Assembly (NCBI RefSeq): GCF_006715165.1
Contig: NZ_VFMS01000001.1
Coordinates: 1,426,001 to 1,490,000, forward strand
From: Arthrobacter sp. SLBN-122
Lineage (GTDB): Bacteria > Actinomycetota > Actinomycetes > Actinomycetales > Micrococcaceae
Direction of reading: 5' to 3'
Length of the DNA stretch: 64,000 nucleotides
Positions 39,966 through 49,277 of this stretch are shown piece after piece (positions within the stretch are counted from its first letter, which is position 1; each line of letters starts with the position of its first letter). The position numbers and the translations under genes were made by a program. Below the pieces are notes generated by a model. That model made no database searches, was not told the DNA's origin, and saw nothing but the letters and a program-made list of their open reading frames with translations.

Positions 39966-41186
39966 CTAGTGGGCCACGGCGGCGGCGCCGTGTTCGTCGA
40001 TCAGGGCGCCGGTTTCGAAGCGTTCCAGCGAGAACGGCTTGTTCAGCGCGTGCGGGGCGCCGGTGGCGATGGTGTGCGCGAAGGTGAGGCCGGCGGCGGG
40101 GGTGCCCTTGAACCCGCCGGTTCCCCAGCCGCAGTTCACGAACATGTTCTCCACCGGGGTCAGGCCCACGATCGGGGAGGCGTCCAGGGTGGTGTCCACG
40201 ATCCCGCCCCAGGTCCGGAGCACGTGGGCCCGGGCAAAGATGGGGAAGAGCTCGACGGCGGCCGCCATCTGCTGCTCGATCACATGGAAGGAGCCGCGCT
40301 GGCCGTAGCCGTTGTAGGAGTCGACGCCGGCGCCCATGACCAGTTCGCCCTTGTGGGCCTGGGAGACGTAGACGTGGACGTGGTTGGACATGACCACCGT
40401 GGGGTGGACGGGCTCGTGCAGTTCGGACACCAGTGCCTGCAGCGGGTGGGACTGGATGGGCAGCTGGAAGCCCGCCATCTCGGCCAGGACCGAGCTGTGG
40501 CCGGCTGCGCAGAGGCCCACCTTTTCAGTGTTGATGGTGCCCCGGCTGGTCTTGACGCCCACCACGCGGTCGCCGTCCTTGAGGAAGCCGGTCACTTCGC
40601 AGTTCTGGATGATGTCCACGCCCATTTCGTCGCACTTGCGGGCGAAGGCCCAGGCCACGTGGTCGTGCTTGGCGATGCCGGCGCGCGGCTGGTAGGTGGC
40701 GCCCATGACGGGGTAGCGGATGTTGTCGCGGATGTTCAGGATGGGGCAGAGTTCCTTGACCTGCTGCGGGTCCAGCCATTCGGCGTCCACGCCGTTGAGC
40801 TTGTTGGCGCCCACGCGGCGGATGCTTTCGCGGACGTCGCCCAGGGTGTGGGCCAGGTTCATCACGCCGCGCTGGCTGAAGAGGAAGTCGTATTCAAGTT
40901 CCTCAGGCAGGATCTCCCAGAGCTTGAGGGCGTGCTCGTAGATGGCCGCGCTCTCGTCCCAGAGGTAGTTGGAGCGGATGATGGTGGTGTTGCGCGCCAT
41001 GTTGCCGCCGGCCAGCCAGCCCTTTTCCAGGACGGCGATGTTGGTCATGCCGTGGTTCTTGGCCAGGAAGTAGGCGGTGGCCAGGCCGTGCCCGCCGCCG
41101 CCCACGATCACGGCGTCATAGGAGGACTTGGGTTCCGGGTTCCGCCAGAGGAAGTCCGGGTGCTCCGGAAGATGCTGGGTGCTCAC
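39966..41186 (-). CDS. soxB: Sarcosine oxidase beta subunit
   Basis: A 406-residue flavoprotein that carries the sarcosine-oxidising site and the FAD and covalent FMN of the heterotetramer. The FAD-binding motif is [20 protein letters not shown] at residues 25-44. [21 protein letters not shown] continues the domain. The C-terminal [16 protein letters not shown] and [16 protein letters not shown] close the flavin-binding fold. ATGA overlap of four bases links it to the end of glyA. Complex with SoxA, SoxD and SoxG in the cytosol. Confidence 0.95.
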   Translation of the reverse strand: MSTQHLPEHPDFLWRNPEPKSSYDAVIVGGGGHGLATAYFLAKNHGMTNIAVLEKGWLAGGNMARNTTIIRSNYLWDESAAIYEHALKLWEILPEELEYDFLFSQRGVMNLAHTLGDVRESIRRVGANKLNGVDAEWLDPQQVKELCPILNIRDNIRYPVMGATYQPRAGIAKHDHVAWAFARKCDEMGVDIIQNCEVTGFLKDGDRVVGVKTSRGTINTEKVGLCAAGHSSVLAEMAGFQLPIQSHPLQALVSELHEPVHPTVVMSNHVHVYVSQAHKGELVMGAGVDSYNGYGQRGSFHVIEQQMAAAVELFPIFARAHVLRTWGGIVDTTLDASPIVGLTPVENMFVNCGWGTGGFKGTPAAGLTFAHTIATGAPHALNKPFSLERFETGALIDEHGAAAVAH

Positions 41187-42523
41187 TGGGCGGCTCCAAT
41201 CAGGTCTGCTTCAGCTTCGGCCCGGCCGGCGTCGGCGGAGAGGTGCGGGTAAAGGGGGAACTTGTCGGCCAGGGCCGCCACGCGGTTGCGGAGTTCGACG
41301 GCGGTGTCCCCGGGCAGGGTGCCCGTGCCGGCCGAGGCAATCAGCGCTGTGGCAATGATGTCTGCAACCTCGGCGAACTCGGCGGCGCCGAAGCCGCGGG
41401 CGGCGAGGGCTGGGGTGCCGATCCGGAGGCCGGAGGAAACCATCGGCGGGCGGGGGTCGAACGGTACGGCGTTGCGGTTGACGGTGATGCCGATGCGGTG
41501 GAGGGCGTCCTCGCCCTGCTGGCCGTCGAGTTCGGAGTTCCGCAGGTCCACCAGGACCAGGTGGACGTCCGTGCCACCATTGACAACCGAGATGCCGGCG
41601 ACCTGGACGTCTTCCTGGAGGAGGCGCTCTGCCAGCAGCTTGGCGCCCTGCAGGACGCGTTCCTGGCGTTCCTTGAATTCAGGGGCTGCGGCGAGCTTGA
41701 AGGCCACGGCCTTGGCGGCGATGACGTGCTCCAGGGGACCGCCCTGCTGGCCGGGGAACACGGCGCTGTTGATCTTCTTGGCGTATTCCTCCTTGGCCAG
41801 GATGACGCCGCCGCGGGGGCCGCCCAGCGTCTTGTGGGTGGTGGTGGTGACCACGTCAGCGTACGGGACGGGGTTGGGGTGCAGGCCTGCGGCGACGAGG
41901 CCGGCGAAGTGGGCCATGTCCACCATGAGGTAGGCCCCCACGAGGTCGGCGATCCGGCGGAATTCGGCGAAGTCCAGCTGGCGGGAGTAGGCGGACCAGC
42001 CGGCCACGATCAGCTTGGGCTTGTGTTCCAGGGCCAGGGCTTCCACCTCTGCCATGTCCACGCGGAGGTCGGATTCGCGGACGTGGTAGGGCACCACGTT
42101 GTAGAGCTTGCCGGAGAAGTTGATCTTCATGCCGTGGGTGAGGTGGCCGCCGTGGGCCAGCGAGAGGCCGAGGATGGTGTCGCCGGGGTTCAGCAGCGCG
42201 AACATGGCGGCGGCGTTGGCCTGCGCGCCGGAGTGCGGCTGCACGTTGGCGAATTCGGCGCCGAACAGTGCCTTCACGCGGTCGATGGCGAGCTGCTCGA
42301 TCACATCGACGTGCTCGCAGCCGCCGTAGTAGCGCTTGCCCGGGTAGCCCTCGGCGTACTTATTGGTAAGCACCGAGCCCTGGGCTTCCATCACGGAGGA
42401 CGGAGCGAAGTTCTCCGAGGCAATCATTTCCAGGGTGGACTGCTGGCGGTGCAGTTCCTGTGCCACAGCGGCGGCGACGTCGGCGTCGACAGTGGCGAGC
42501 GAGGCGTTCAGTACGTCCTGCAT
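41183..42523 (-). CDS. glyA: Serine hydroxymethyltransferase
   Basis: GlyA interconverts glycine plus methylene-THF with serine plus THF. It is 446 residues long, with the PLP lysine at K231 ([16 protein letters not shown]) and N-terminal EMIASENF, plus [14 protein letters not shown], all family invariants. AGGAG lies five bases before the ATG at 42523. It is the first gene of the glyA-soxBDAG-sdaA-purU operon, so it should be a dedicated catabolic copy in addition to a housekeeping glyA elsewhere, which this window cannot show. Confidence 0.96.
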   Translation of the reverse strand: MQDVLNASLATVDADVAAAVAQELHRQQSTLEMIASENFAPSSVMEAQGSVLTNKYAEGYPGKRYYGGCEHVDVIEQLAIDRVKALFGAEFANVQPHSGAQANAAAMFALLNPGDTILGLSLAHGGHLTHGMKINFSGKLYNVVPYHVRESDLRVDMAEVEALALEHKPKLIVAGWSAYSRQLDFAEFRRIADLVGAYLMVDMAHFAGLVAAGLHPNPVPYADVVTTTTHKTLGGPRGGVILAKEEYAKKINSAVFPGQQGGPLEHVIAAKAVAFKLAAAPEFKERQERVLQGAKLLAERLLQEDVQVAGISVVNGGTDVHLVLVDLRNSELDGQQGEDALHRIGITVNRNAVPFDPRPPMVSSGLRIGTPALAARGFGAAEFAEVADIIATALIASAGTGTLPGDTAVELRNRVAALADKFPLYPHLSADAGRAEAEADLIGAAQ

Positions 42524-42550
42524 TGTTCTCCTTTTGAGCCCTTCGGAGTT

Positions 42551-42592
42551 ACTGATCCATAACTGATCTGTAACTGATATATTAGAACTGAC
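42551..42592. promoter_or_regulatory. Phased ACTGAT repeats between glyA and gntR
   Basis: ACTGAT occurs at 42551, 42562 and 42573, exactly 11 bp apart; a fourth variant ACTGAC lies at 42587. A near-palindrome CTGATATATTAG overlaps the third copy (42574-42585). One-turn phasing places the copies on the same DNA face, suggesting a multimeric regulator site for the sarcosine operon or GntR gene. Confidence 0.7.
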
Positions 42593-42647
42593 GCAATAGT
42601 ATGTTGTAGATCACGTGGCAGTCAATAGCTACCTTGGGAGAGCCCGG

Positions 42648-43316
42648 ATGAGCGTAATGACAGAAAACCAGCTGGCGGGAGAAGGCGAGCTCTCGCTCGC
42701 CGAGCAGGCCTACCGGCACCTACGGGACCGGCTGATCATGCTCGACATCCGGCCCGGCGAGGCGATCAACGACGGCAAGCTCGCCGCGGAACTCGGGATC
42801 GGCCGCACGCCGGTCCGCGAAGCGCTGAAGCGCCTGGAAGGCGACCACCTCGTGGTGTCGTACCCCCGCCGCGGAACGTTCGCCACCGTCGTCGACATCA
42901 CTGAACTTGCGGACGTCTCGGAACTGCGCGAGTCGCTGGAACCGCTGGCCGCGCGCCGGGCCGCCAAGCTGGCCACCCCTGCCCTCCGCAAGGAGATCAG
43001 GGACACGGCGGCGGCTATTGCGGACATGGGCGACGAGGACGATCCCTATGACCTCATGCGGTACGACATCAAAGTCCACCGCCTGATCTACCGGGCCGCC
43101 GCCAACACGCACCTTGAGGACGTCCTGATCCGGTACGACAACCTGGCCACCCGCATCTGGTGCATGGTGCTGGAAAAGGTGCCGTCCGTGGCGGCGCACA
43201 TCGCCGAGCACGTGGAACTGCTGGAAGCAGTGGCCGACGGCGATTCGGACCGGGCGGGCAAGCTCGCCCTTGAGCACGTAACCAGTTTCGAGCAGGCCAT
43301 CCGCAGCGTGCTGTAG
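42648..43316 (+). CDS. GntR-family regulator (FCD type), sarcosine operon
   Basis: The 222-residue protein has a GntR winged HTH (EAINDGKLAAELGIGRTPVREALKRLEGDHLV, about residues 40-70). It is followed by an all-helical FCD ligand domain, with the metal-type DIKVHRLIYRAAANTHL and HVELLEAVADGD. It is divergent from glyA and the sox genes across the phased repeats, so it most likely controls that operon. GGGAG precedes the ATG at 42648; a GTG 11 codons upstream is less likely. The effector is unknown, perhaps sarcosine or glycine. Confidence 0.88.
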   Translation: MSVMTENQLAGEGELSLAEQAYRHLRDRLIMLDIRPGEAINDGKLAAELGIGRTPVREALKRLEGDHLVVSYPRRGTFATVVDITELADVSELRESLEPLAARRAAKLATPALRKEIRDTAAAIADMGDEDDPYDLMRYDIKVHRLIYRAAANTHLEDVLIRYDNLATRIWCMVLEKVPSVAAHIAEHVELLEAVADGDSDRAGKLALEHVTSFEQAIRSVL

Positions 43317-43741
43317 GTTCCGCATCGACACCGTCACCTACCCAAGCGCCATTGCAGTAAAGGTCTCACCCGGCAGAGTTGTTCCTTCCAGCCAGACACA
43401 AATGGGCGCCGTTGAAGCAAGATAGTTGTTTTCAACCTGGCTGTGACGAACGGCGGAACGGAACCCATCGAGGTGCAGAATGATGGGCCGTCCGAAGGTC
43501 AGCTACAGCGCCGAGGGCATCGAGGCGCAGTCGGCTTTTGACTTCGGGGCGGTGGGGAACAGACAGCAGCGCTGAGAAAGGTAGCAAGTCCAGGCAGCAC
43601 CACGCTTAATATCGTCGCTGACGTAGAAGGGCTTTCCGAGCTCAGGGACTGGGCTTTCATCGTGACGGTCGGCATGCCCTTTGACGCCATCATCAATCCT
43701 GTTCCGGCGGCACCGAGCAGACACGCAAGGCAAACATTCTC
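43317..43741. other. Degenerate region after gntR
   Basis: No intact gene. Short disrupted frames are present, for example MMGRPKVSYSAEGIEAQSA near 43481 and a stretch ending DAIINPVPAAP near 43715, each closed by stops. I cannot name a parent for them. Confidence 0.5.
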
Positions 43742-44068
43742 CAGCTGACCTGCTACGGAAATTCGTCAGGCTACCTGCCCGGGTTTGCTGACGACGAGCA
43801 AAAGATCAGGGACTGGATGGAGGACGTGTACACGGTGGCTCCCCAGCTTCGGGGCCGGGTGCTCGGCGTGCACGCCCAAACCTGGCAGCACTGCTTCGCC
43901 CTGCTCAGCCCGGAACGGGCATCTGCCCTTCCCGAACTGCAGCACCCCGTGGGATGGCTGCACTTCGCCGGTGACTATACCTCGGAGACCGCCGGCACCC
44001 ATGGGGCGTATTCCGAAGGAGAACGAGTAGCAGCCCAGATACGCGCTGCCCTGAAGCCCGCAAGGTAG
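43742..44068 (+). pseudogene. C-terminal remnant of a flavin amine oxidase
   Basis: About 109 codons encode the end of an FAD-dependent amine oxidase. LTCYGNSSGYLPGFADDEQ leads into the closing WLHFAGDYTSETAGTHGAYSEGERVAAQIRAAL, the standard C-terminal FAD loop and helix of that family. There is no start and the N-terminal three-quarters, including the Rossmann motif, are absent. This suggests deletion rather than a frameshift. It stands next to a P5C reductase-like gene and the sarcosine operon, so an amine-related gene was probably lost here. Confidence 0.7.
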
Positions 44069-44152
44069 CAGGCAAAACCGGCAAGGGCACCGCCGGGCCC
44101 AAGCCATGCCCTGATCCTGCAACGAGCTTCCCTTTATTGAAAGGACCTCCTC

Positions 44153-44923
44153 ATGACGGTCTTCGGAATAATCGGCGTCGGGTCTATTGCTGCCGCCATC
44201 GTCACCGGCCTATGTGAAGACGTCGGAGAACCCCCACAGGTAGTGCTGTCACCGCGCAGCCAGGCGCGTTCCAGTGATCTTGCCGCACGCTTCCGAACAG
44301 TCACGATTGCTTCAACCAACCAAGAAGTCGTGGACCAGAGCGACGTGGTCGTTTTGTGCGTACTGCCGCACCAAGCAGAGGAAGTGCTCGGGGAACTGGT
44401 ATTTGGAGAAAACCAGGGAGTTGTCAGTGCCGTGGCCGGGGTGCACCTGTCCGTCCTGCAAAACCTGGTCTTCCCGGCCAAAGACATCGCACGAAGCATT
44501 CCGGCACCAGCCGTAGCCACACGGTCGAGCATTACACCGATCTACCCCGCCACGGAAGCTGCCCGCGACCTCTACGACAGACTTGGCGGAGGCATGGTGC
44601 TCGATGATGAGCTCGCATATGAATCAGTCTCTGCGGCATCGGCGACTGTCGAAGCCTACTTCCACTACCTTGGCGCCATCGCCGACTGGCTCGTTGCGCA
44701 CGGAGTAGCCGCCACAGATGCCCGTCGATACGTCGCCGCCACGTTCAGCGACTTGTCCGAGGAAATGGACACGCCGCACGTCGATTTCAATACCCTGGCC
44801 CGCACGCACACGACAAAAGAAGGCCTCAACGAACAATTCGCAAAGCACCTCACCTCGAAAGGCACCTTCACAGCCGTGGGCGAAGGTCTCGATGCGGTTC
44901 TCGCACGCCTCTCACCCAACTGA
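44153..44923 (+). CDS. Pyrroline-5-carboxylate reductase family protein
   Basis: The 256-residue protein has an N-terminal NAD(P) site FGIIGVGSIAAAIVTGL, then DVVVLCVLPHQAEEVL and a C-terminal helical dimer domain (ATFSDLSEEMDTPHVDFNTLARTHTTKEGLNEQ) similar to the substrate loop of ProC. It is about 15 residues shorter than ProC and lacks the exact SPGG of that loop. It may act on another imine or amino acid rather than be the biosynthetic ProC. Upstream lies an amine oxidase remnant. Composition looks lower in GC than the genes around. Confidence 0.72.
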   Translation: MTVFGIIGVGSIAAAIVTGLCEDVGEPPQVVLSPRSQARSSDLAARFRTVTIASTNQEVVDQSDVVVLCVLPHQAEEVLGELVFGENQGVVSAVAGVHLSVLQNLVFPAKDIARSIPAPAVATRSSITPIYPATEAARDLYDRLGGGMVLDDELAYESVSAASATVEAYFHYLGAIADWLVAHGVAATDARRYVAATFSDLSEEMDTPHVDFNTLARTHTTKEGLNEQFAKHLTSKGTFTAVGEGLDAVLARLSPN

Positions 44924-45352
44924 CAGGGCCAGCATCGCATCGCCGGTCCCAAGCCCCCTTTCAACAACAGCGCCCAACTTAAAGAGGTCGATCGCTCTAC
45001 TCCCGACCGGACCCGATTGGGTACACCCCAACCTGGCGTCACAACCGCCTGATAAGGGAGGACTTGGCCAACGGCGGAGCTCCCAATCGTTCTCCGGTGC
45101 ACTCCCCGGTGGCCACTGGTAGCACAGGCACCAAATGCCCCAGGCGGACTCTTCAGGGACAAGATCTTAGGATCGTTTGGATGCTTCTCAAGCTTCCGCA
45201 TGTTGCTTCCTTGCCAGCAACTGTCAGGGTGAGATCTGAGAAGGCCAAGAACCGCTGTCAATAAAACAGGACCTCGTACTATCCTGACGCCACCACAGCC
45301 GCTGCCGTAACAGCGATCAGCCGGAGGGTCTAGCACCGTACTGAAGGAGTAC
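44924..45352. other. Intergenic, no gene seen
   Basis: About 430 bases with several stops in every frame. No terminator hairpin or known RNA was recognised. A GAAGGAG element at 45343-45349 sits just ahead of the tandem repeat. Confidence 0.45.
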
Positions 45353-45398
45353 ACTCACAGGGACTCACAAGACCCACAAGACTCACAAGGACTCACAG
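45353..45398. repeat. Short tandem repeat abutting the ATPase start
   Basis: Five imperfect 9-10-base units of the ACTCACAAG/GACTCACAG type run directly into the ATG at 45399. The last inter-unit junction makes AAGGA (45387-45391) seven bases before the ATG, so the repeat itself supplies the ribosome site. A separate GAAGGAG lies about 50 bases upstream. Confidence 0.75.
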
Positions 45399-46505
45399 AT
45401 GCCCCCGCTGCCCAATCCCTTCCGCCCCACGGCGGGGGCCACTCCCCCGGAACTCATCGGACGCCAGGGAATGCTCGACGAGTTCGAGTACGGCCTTCGG
45501 CTCGGTTCGGGCGCCCCAGGATTGCTGACTATCATCACCGGCGCCCGCGGCATCGGCAAGACAGCGCTGCTCAGCGAGGCTCAAGAAAAAGCCCGCCAGC
45601 AAGGCTGGATCGTCATCTCCGAAACAGCCACGCCCGGCTTCCTCGGCCGGATCGGCGAGACGATGCGGCTTCATCTGGAGGAACTCGGCCCCGGCCCTGC
45701 CGCGCGCCGAATCACCGCCCTTGGCGTGGCCGGCTTCACGGTAACGACGCAACTGCCGCCCGAGCGGCAGGTAGATTGGCGCCGACTGGGCGAGCAACTC
45801 CTAAACGTGCTCGCGGAGACGAAGACCGGGCTGCTTTTCACTGTTGATGAGATCCACTCAGCTGACCGCACGGAACTGTCCCAACTCGCCGCCGACGTCC
45901 AACACTTCATTCGCGACGGGCTGCCGATAGGCCTGATTTTCGCCGGGCTCCCGGCGGCGGTATCGGACCTGCTCAACGAAGGCGTTGCCACGTTCCTGCG
46001 CAGGGCCGAACGGATCGACCTGCATGCCGCGACCATTAGCGAAGTTGAACGCTCCTACGAAGAGACGTTCCGGCGGGCAGGAATCAGGGTCAATAAGGAG
46101 CAGATCCGGCGCGCAGCTGAGGCGACCGGGGGCTACCCCTTCCTGATCCAGCTCATCGGCTACCAGCTCTGGCGCCAAGCCGAGATCAACGACCTCACCT
46201 TGGAAGCGGAGAACGTCACCCAGGCCATCGCAGCAGCCAGTCGCCGTCATGAAATGACGGTAATAGAAGCAGCTCTTTCCACTGCCTCGGAGAAAGATAA
46301 GGACTTCCTCCGCGCCATGGCGGAAGACGATGGTGCTGTTGCCGCCGGGGACATCGGCAAGCGGCTCAACGCGAAAAGCAACGTCGTGGCCAACTACCGG
46401 GCCCGGCTCATCGCCGCTGGACTCATTGAGGCACCTGGGTACGGGAAGGTGGATTTCGCCATCCCAGGCCTTCGCGAATACCTCCGCAAAAGTCGACACA
46501 CGTAG
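45399..46505 (+). CDS. AAA/STAND-type ATPase, unknown role
   Basis: The 368-residue protein has Walker A GARGIGKTALL at residues 48-58 and Walker B LLFTVDEIHS near 145-153. A sensor-like GLPIGLIFAGLPAAV follows. The helical lid reads AAEATGGYPFLIQLIGYQLWR. The C-terminal 60 residues resemble a winged helix (DIGKRLNAKSNVVANYRARLIAAGLIE). This AAA_16/ORC-like plan is shared by regulatory and transposon/plasmid-associated ATPases. No partner gene is adjacent, so the job is open. The start is fixed by the AAGGA in the preceding repeat. Confidence 0.8.
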   Translation: MPPLPNPFRPTAGATPPELIGRQGMLDEFEYGLRLGSGAPGLLTIITGARGIGKTALLSEAQEKARQQGWIVISETATPGFLGRIGETMRLHLEELGPGPAARRITALGVAGFTVTTQLPPERQVDWRRLGEQLLNVLAETKTGLLFTVDEIHSADRTELSQLAADVQHFIRDGLPIGLIFAGLPAAVSDLLNEGVATFLRRAERIDLHAATISEVERSYEETFRRAGIRVNKEQIRRAAEATGGYPFLIQLIGYQLWRQAEINDLTLEAENVTQAIAAASRRHEMTVIEAALSTASEKDKDFLRAMAEDDGAVAAGDIGKRLNAKSNVVANYRARLIAAGLIEAPGYGKVDFAIPGLREYLRKSRHT

Positions 46506-46818
46506 CCCCGCCCATCGGGCACTGCCTCATCTGGCCAGCCAGCTTTACGGAACCTGCATTATCGGCGTGCTGAAATGGACGGGGGAGAGGGCTTCGAAAG
46601 GGGCTTCGCCTGATTTCCAACCGACACGCCTCTAGGACAATTGGCGACGACTTTAGCGAATTGCGGCTCGATTCCAGCCTCGGGAGTGGCCCGGAAAGCG
46701 GGCTCGGGCTGAACGTCGAATAGGAATCAGATGTGGCAGCGGTTCGTCCGTGATGGGGAGGAAGAACGCGCCTTGACGCAGGCTCCCGTTATCTCTGGCT
46801 CTTCGTGGGCATCCGTTT
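46506..46818. other. Convergent intergenic, no gene seen
   Basis: About 313 bases between the ATPase end and the permease end. No coding signal, tRNA or clear strong hairpin recognised. Confidence 0.4.
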
Positions 46819-48675
46819 CTACCGCGTGCTCGGGCCGTGGGAAGTACATTGGATGTTCTCCAACTTCTCTGCAGCCAGGAGGGAGGCAAGTTCTTCAGTT
46901 GGGCCGCCGGCCCAAACAGACCAGAAGAACGTCCCGACAGCGAGGGCTGCCATGGTCAGGATGTCAGTTTGATTTCCCAGCGCGGGCTCGCCTAGGGGGC
47001 CGAACTGTCCATAGTAGGCAATAAGGAGCGTCGTCAGGAAGGTGACGACTATCCACAGGCCGCCGCGGATGTGACCCCGCCCCTTCGTGTTGCTCGACAG
47101 GTACAGGCCGCCTAGAAATAGCCCAGCGACTATGACCATGGCGCTGAAATAGATGGGGAAAGACCATGAGCCCGGGGCTTGTTCCTGGTTCCGGGTGAAC
47201 AACCAGCCGCCGGCGGCCGCTACCCAGATCCACGCGACAGTGAAGCCTGCGGAGAGCAGCCAGCTGGGCAGAGGACGGCTCCACCCGCTCCGAACGCTTG
47301 CGTAGCCGCCGTAGAGCGGAAGCGCGAAGAATACGACGGTGAAAAGGTTGATGAGAGAGACCCAGCCGGCGAAGTAGATCAGCAACAGGCTGGCTACGTA
47401 TCCGGCGAGGGCCCAGAAGGTGGCGGCCTTGAGCCGGAATGGGCGTGGGAGCTCAGGTGCGGTGCGCCGAAGGACAACGAGCACTGGCCCACCCATTAGG
47501 TAACTCAGTGTCAGGGCGATCGAAACCTGACCAACGAAGGAGTACCAGCTTGGGGCCGGAAAGAAGAAGAACATCCCCAGAGCTGTGCATATGGCCAGCG
47601 CCACGATGGGTGTGCCGAACCGGTTGATCCGTTGAAGTGCTTTGGGCAGCTCCCCATTTACCGACATGGAGTACGTGGACCGTGCGCCAATGCCCAGCCA
47701 CACCCAGCCCGTGGCCATTGGCGAGAGTGCTGCGTCCGAGAGCAGGACCACGGAAAACCACGCGAAACCGGCGGCGGTGACGGCGTTGAGCAACGGCGCG
47801 GAAGCCCAGTGGCTTCCAAGGAGAGCGTGCCAGTCCCCTGACGCTACGTTGGCCGCGTCCCAGTTCACGGCTCCCACGAATCCGATCTGCAGAAGTATGT
47901 AAATCACCAGGGGAATCAACAGTCCTCCGACCACGATGGCGATCGGGATGTTCCGCTGTGGATTGATTGCCTCGCCGCCGAAGTCAAGAATCTGGCGGAG
48001 GCCGGAGTAGGCGAACACGATGCCGCCGCTGGCAAGTGCGCCGAGGATAGCGCCTGCACCTTGAGGGGCGAAGCCACCGCCGATGGTGAAGTTCGCGGAG
48101 GAAAAAGCGAAGAACATCAGCGTCGCTGCCACGAGTGGGATCACGAGCTTCCAAATAGTGATGTATTTGTTCGACTCGCTCAGGACTTTCGCGCCAAAGG
48201 AATTGAGGATGAAGAAGACAATGAGGAGCCCGAAACCTGCCACGATTCCCCGGGGCCATGACAGGATCATCGTCCCGTCGCTTTCGGTGAGGAGTCCTAG
48301 TTCAGGCCAGTTGCCCCCGACGTACGTGAGGATTGCCTGGACTTCAATAACGGGCAGTGCCAGCGCCGCAATCAGGTAACCCCACCCGTTGAACCAACTC
48401 AGGAATGCTCCGTGGGTGAGTCTGGGGTAGCGGACGCCTGCGCCCGAGCGCGGGAGCATGGTTCCCAGCTCCATCCATGCCGCTCCGATGACGCCGAAGA
48501 AGACGGCGCCCAGTACCCAGGTGATAATCGAGGCAGGTCCGGCGATACTTGCTGCGGCGAGGGTGGCCAGGAGCCAGCCGGAACCGATTTGAACGCTGAC
48601 AGCAAGCGCGACCAGGCCGAAAAGTCCGATCTGCTTCTTCAGCTGGGCGTCGCTCGCCTCATAAGCTTCCCTCAT
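46819..48675 (-). CDS. APC-family amino acid/polyamine permease
   Basis: This is a 618-residue integral membrane protein, longer than the 12-helix APC norm, with perhaps 13-14 helices. The first helices read LFGLVALAVSVQIGSGWLLA and IITWVLGAVFFGVIGAAWMELGTMLPRSG. Helix 6 contains GGIVFAYSGLRQILDFGGEAINPQRNIPIA, the typical APC loop. The substrate is probably an amino acid or amine. Nearby aminotransferase, PucR and MSDH genes suggest an omega-amino acid such as beta-alanine, which is inference. An 85-residue gene lies upstream on the same strand. Confidence 0.85.
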   Translation of the reverse strand: MREAYEASDAQLKKQIGLFGLVALAVSVQIGSGWLLATLAAASIAGPASIITWVLGAVFFGVIGAAWMELGTMLPRSGAGVRYPRLTHGAFLSWFNGWGYLIAALALPVIEVQAILTYVGGNWPELGLLTESDGTMILSWPRGIVAGFGLLIVFFILNSFGAKVLSESNKYITIWKLVIPLVAATLMFFAFSSANFTIGGGFAPQGAGAILGALASGGIVFAYSGLRQILDFGGEAINPQRNIPIAIVVGGLLIPLVIYILLQIGFVGAVNWDAANVASGDWHALLGSHWASAPLLNAVTAAGFAWFSVVLLSDAALSPMATGWVWLGIGARSTYSMSVNGELPKALQRINRFGTPIVALAICTALGMFFFFPAPSWYSFVGQVSIALTLSYLMGGPVLVVLRRTAPELPRPFRLKAATFWALAGYVASLLLIYFAGWVSLINLFTVVFFALPLYGGYASVRSGWSRPLPSWLLSAGFTVAWIWVAAAGGWLFTRNQEQAPGSWSFPIYFSAMVIVAGLFLGGLYLSSNTKGRGHIRGGLWIVVTFLTTLLIAYYGQFGPLGEPALGNQTDILTMAALAVGTFFWSVWAGGPTEELASLLAAEKLENIQCTSHGPSTR

Positions 48676-48899
48676 GGGCGCATTATTTTTCGAGTGTCCA
48701 TATGACTCCTTTGTCCTACCAGTATCCGGCTTCCGGACTTCACGCGATGTAGACGTTTCAGCTGTCGATTCGGCTTTGACTGCGCTTGCTGGCTGGCTTT
48801 GTTCCTGGCACTTCCCCTGCCGCCGCTTTTGGGGTCGGTTGATCCGGCCGTTCCAGGAAATGCCAAGGACGTCCTTCCGGCGTGGAACGTCTTTCAGGT

Positions 48900-49148
48900 T
48901 TATAAGAAATGGCGGTCCTGGGGTGCGCCACGGGAGGCGCGTCTAAGGAGTGCCATCTGCGTGAGGTCGTCGACGACCTGGTTGACGCGGGTTCTCCGGG
49001 CCTTGCTGCCGAGGGAGCGGCGCTGTTTGCCTGCGGCCAATATACGGGCCTGTTCCCGAGCGGTGGGAATCGCGTCCGTCCCCGGGGCGTGTGTGTAGGG
49101 ATGGTAGAAGAGCGGCAGATTCGATCTGTCCTGCTCGTACTCAGACAT
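48900..49148 (-). CDS. Small hypothetical protein upstream of permease
   Basis: I do not recognise this protein. It is 82 residues long, MSEYEQDRSNLPLFYHPYTH at its start, polar and with a basic middle (AAGKQRRSLGSKARRTRVNQ). There is no signal or membrane helix. The strand, composition and its position 224 bases before the APC permease make it a plausible gene, perhaps an accessory to transport. The ATG at 49148 is preferred over one three codons upstream. Confidence 0.5.
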   Translation of the reverse strand: MSEYEQDRSNLPLFYHPYTHAPGTDAIPTAREQARILAAGKQRRSLGSKARRTRVNQVVDDLTQMALLRRASRGAPQDRHFL

Positions 49149-49185
49149 TGTTCTCACGTTTTCAGTCCATTGTCGTCACGAAACA

Positions 49186-49218
49186 TGGTGCTGCCTATCG
49201 CAGGGATAGGCAGCACCA
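49186..49218 (-). terminator. Terminator between aminotransferase and small gene
   Basis: Perfect 14-bp stem (TGGTGCTGCCTATC and complement) with a 5-base loop. It lies 60 bases past the aminotransferase stop and just before the start of the small gene at 49148. Confidence 0.85.
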
Positions 49219-49277
49219 CAAGGATCTACGTCTCATAGGCACCCTGGGCCTAAGAGCACGCCGGCCCGCAGATTTTT

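Noticed and set aside
42524..42647. Glycine riboswitch ahead of glyA
   Set aside because: The interval is only 124 bases, shared with a divergent gene, and shows AT-rich phased repeats rather than the conserved paired aptamer elements.
44924..45122. Possible transposase fragment after the P5C reductase-like gene
   Set aside because: A short frame ending SQSFSGALPGGHW looked suggestive, but no transposase motif or inverted terminal repeats could be identified.
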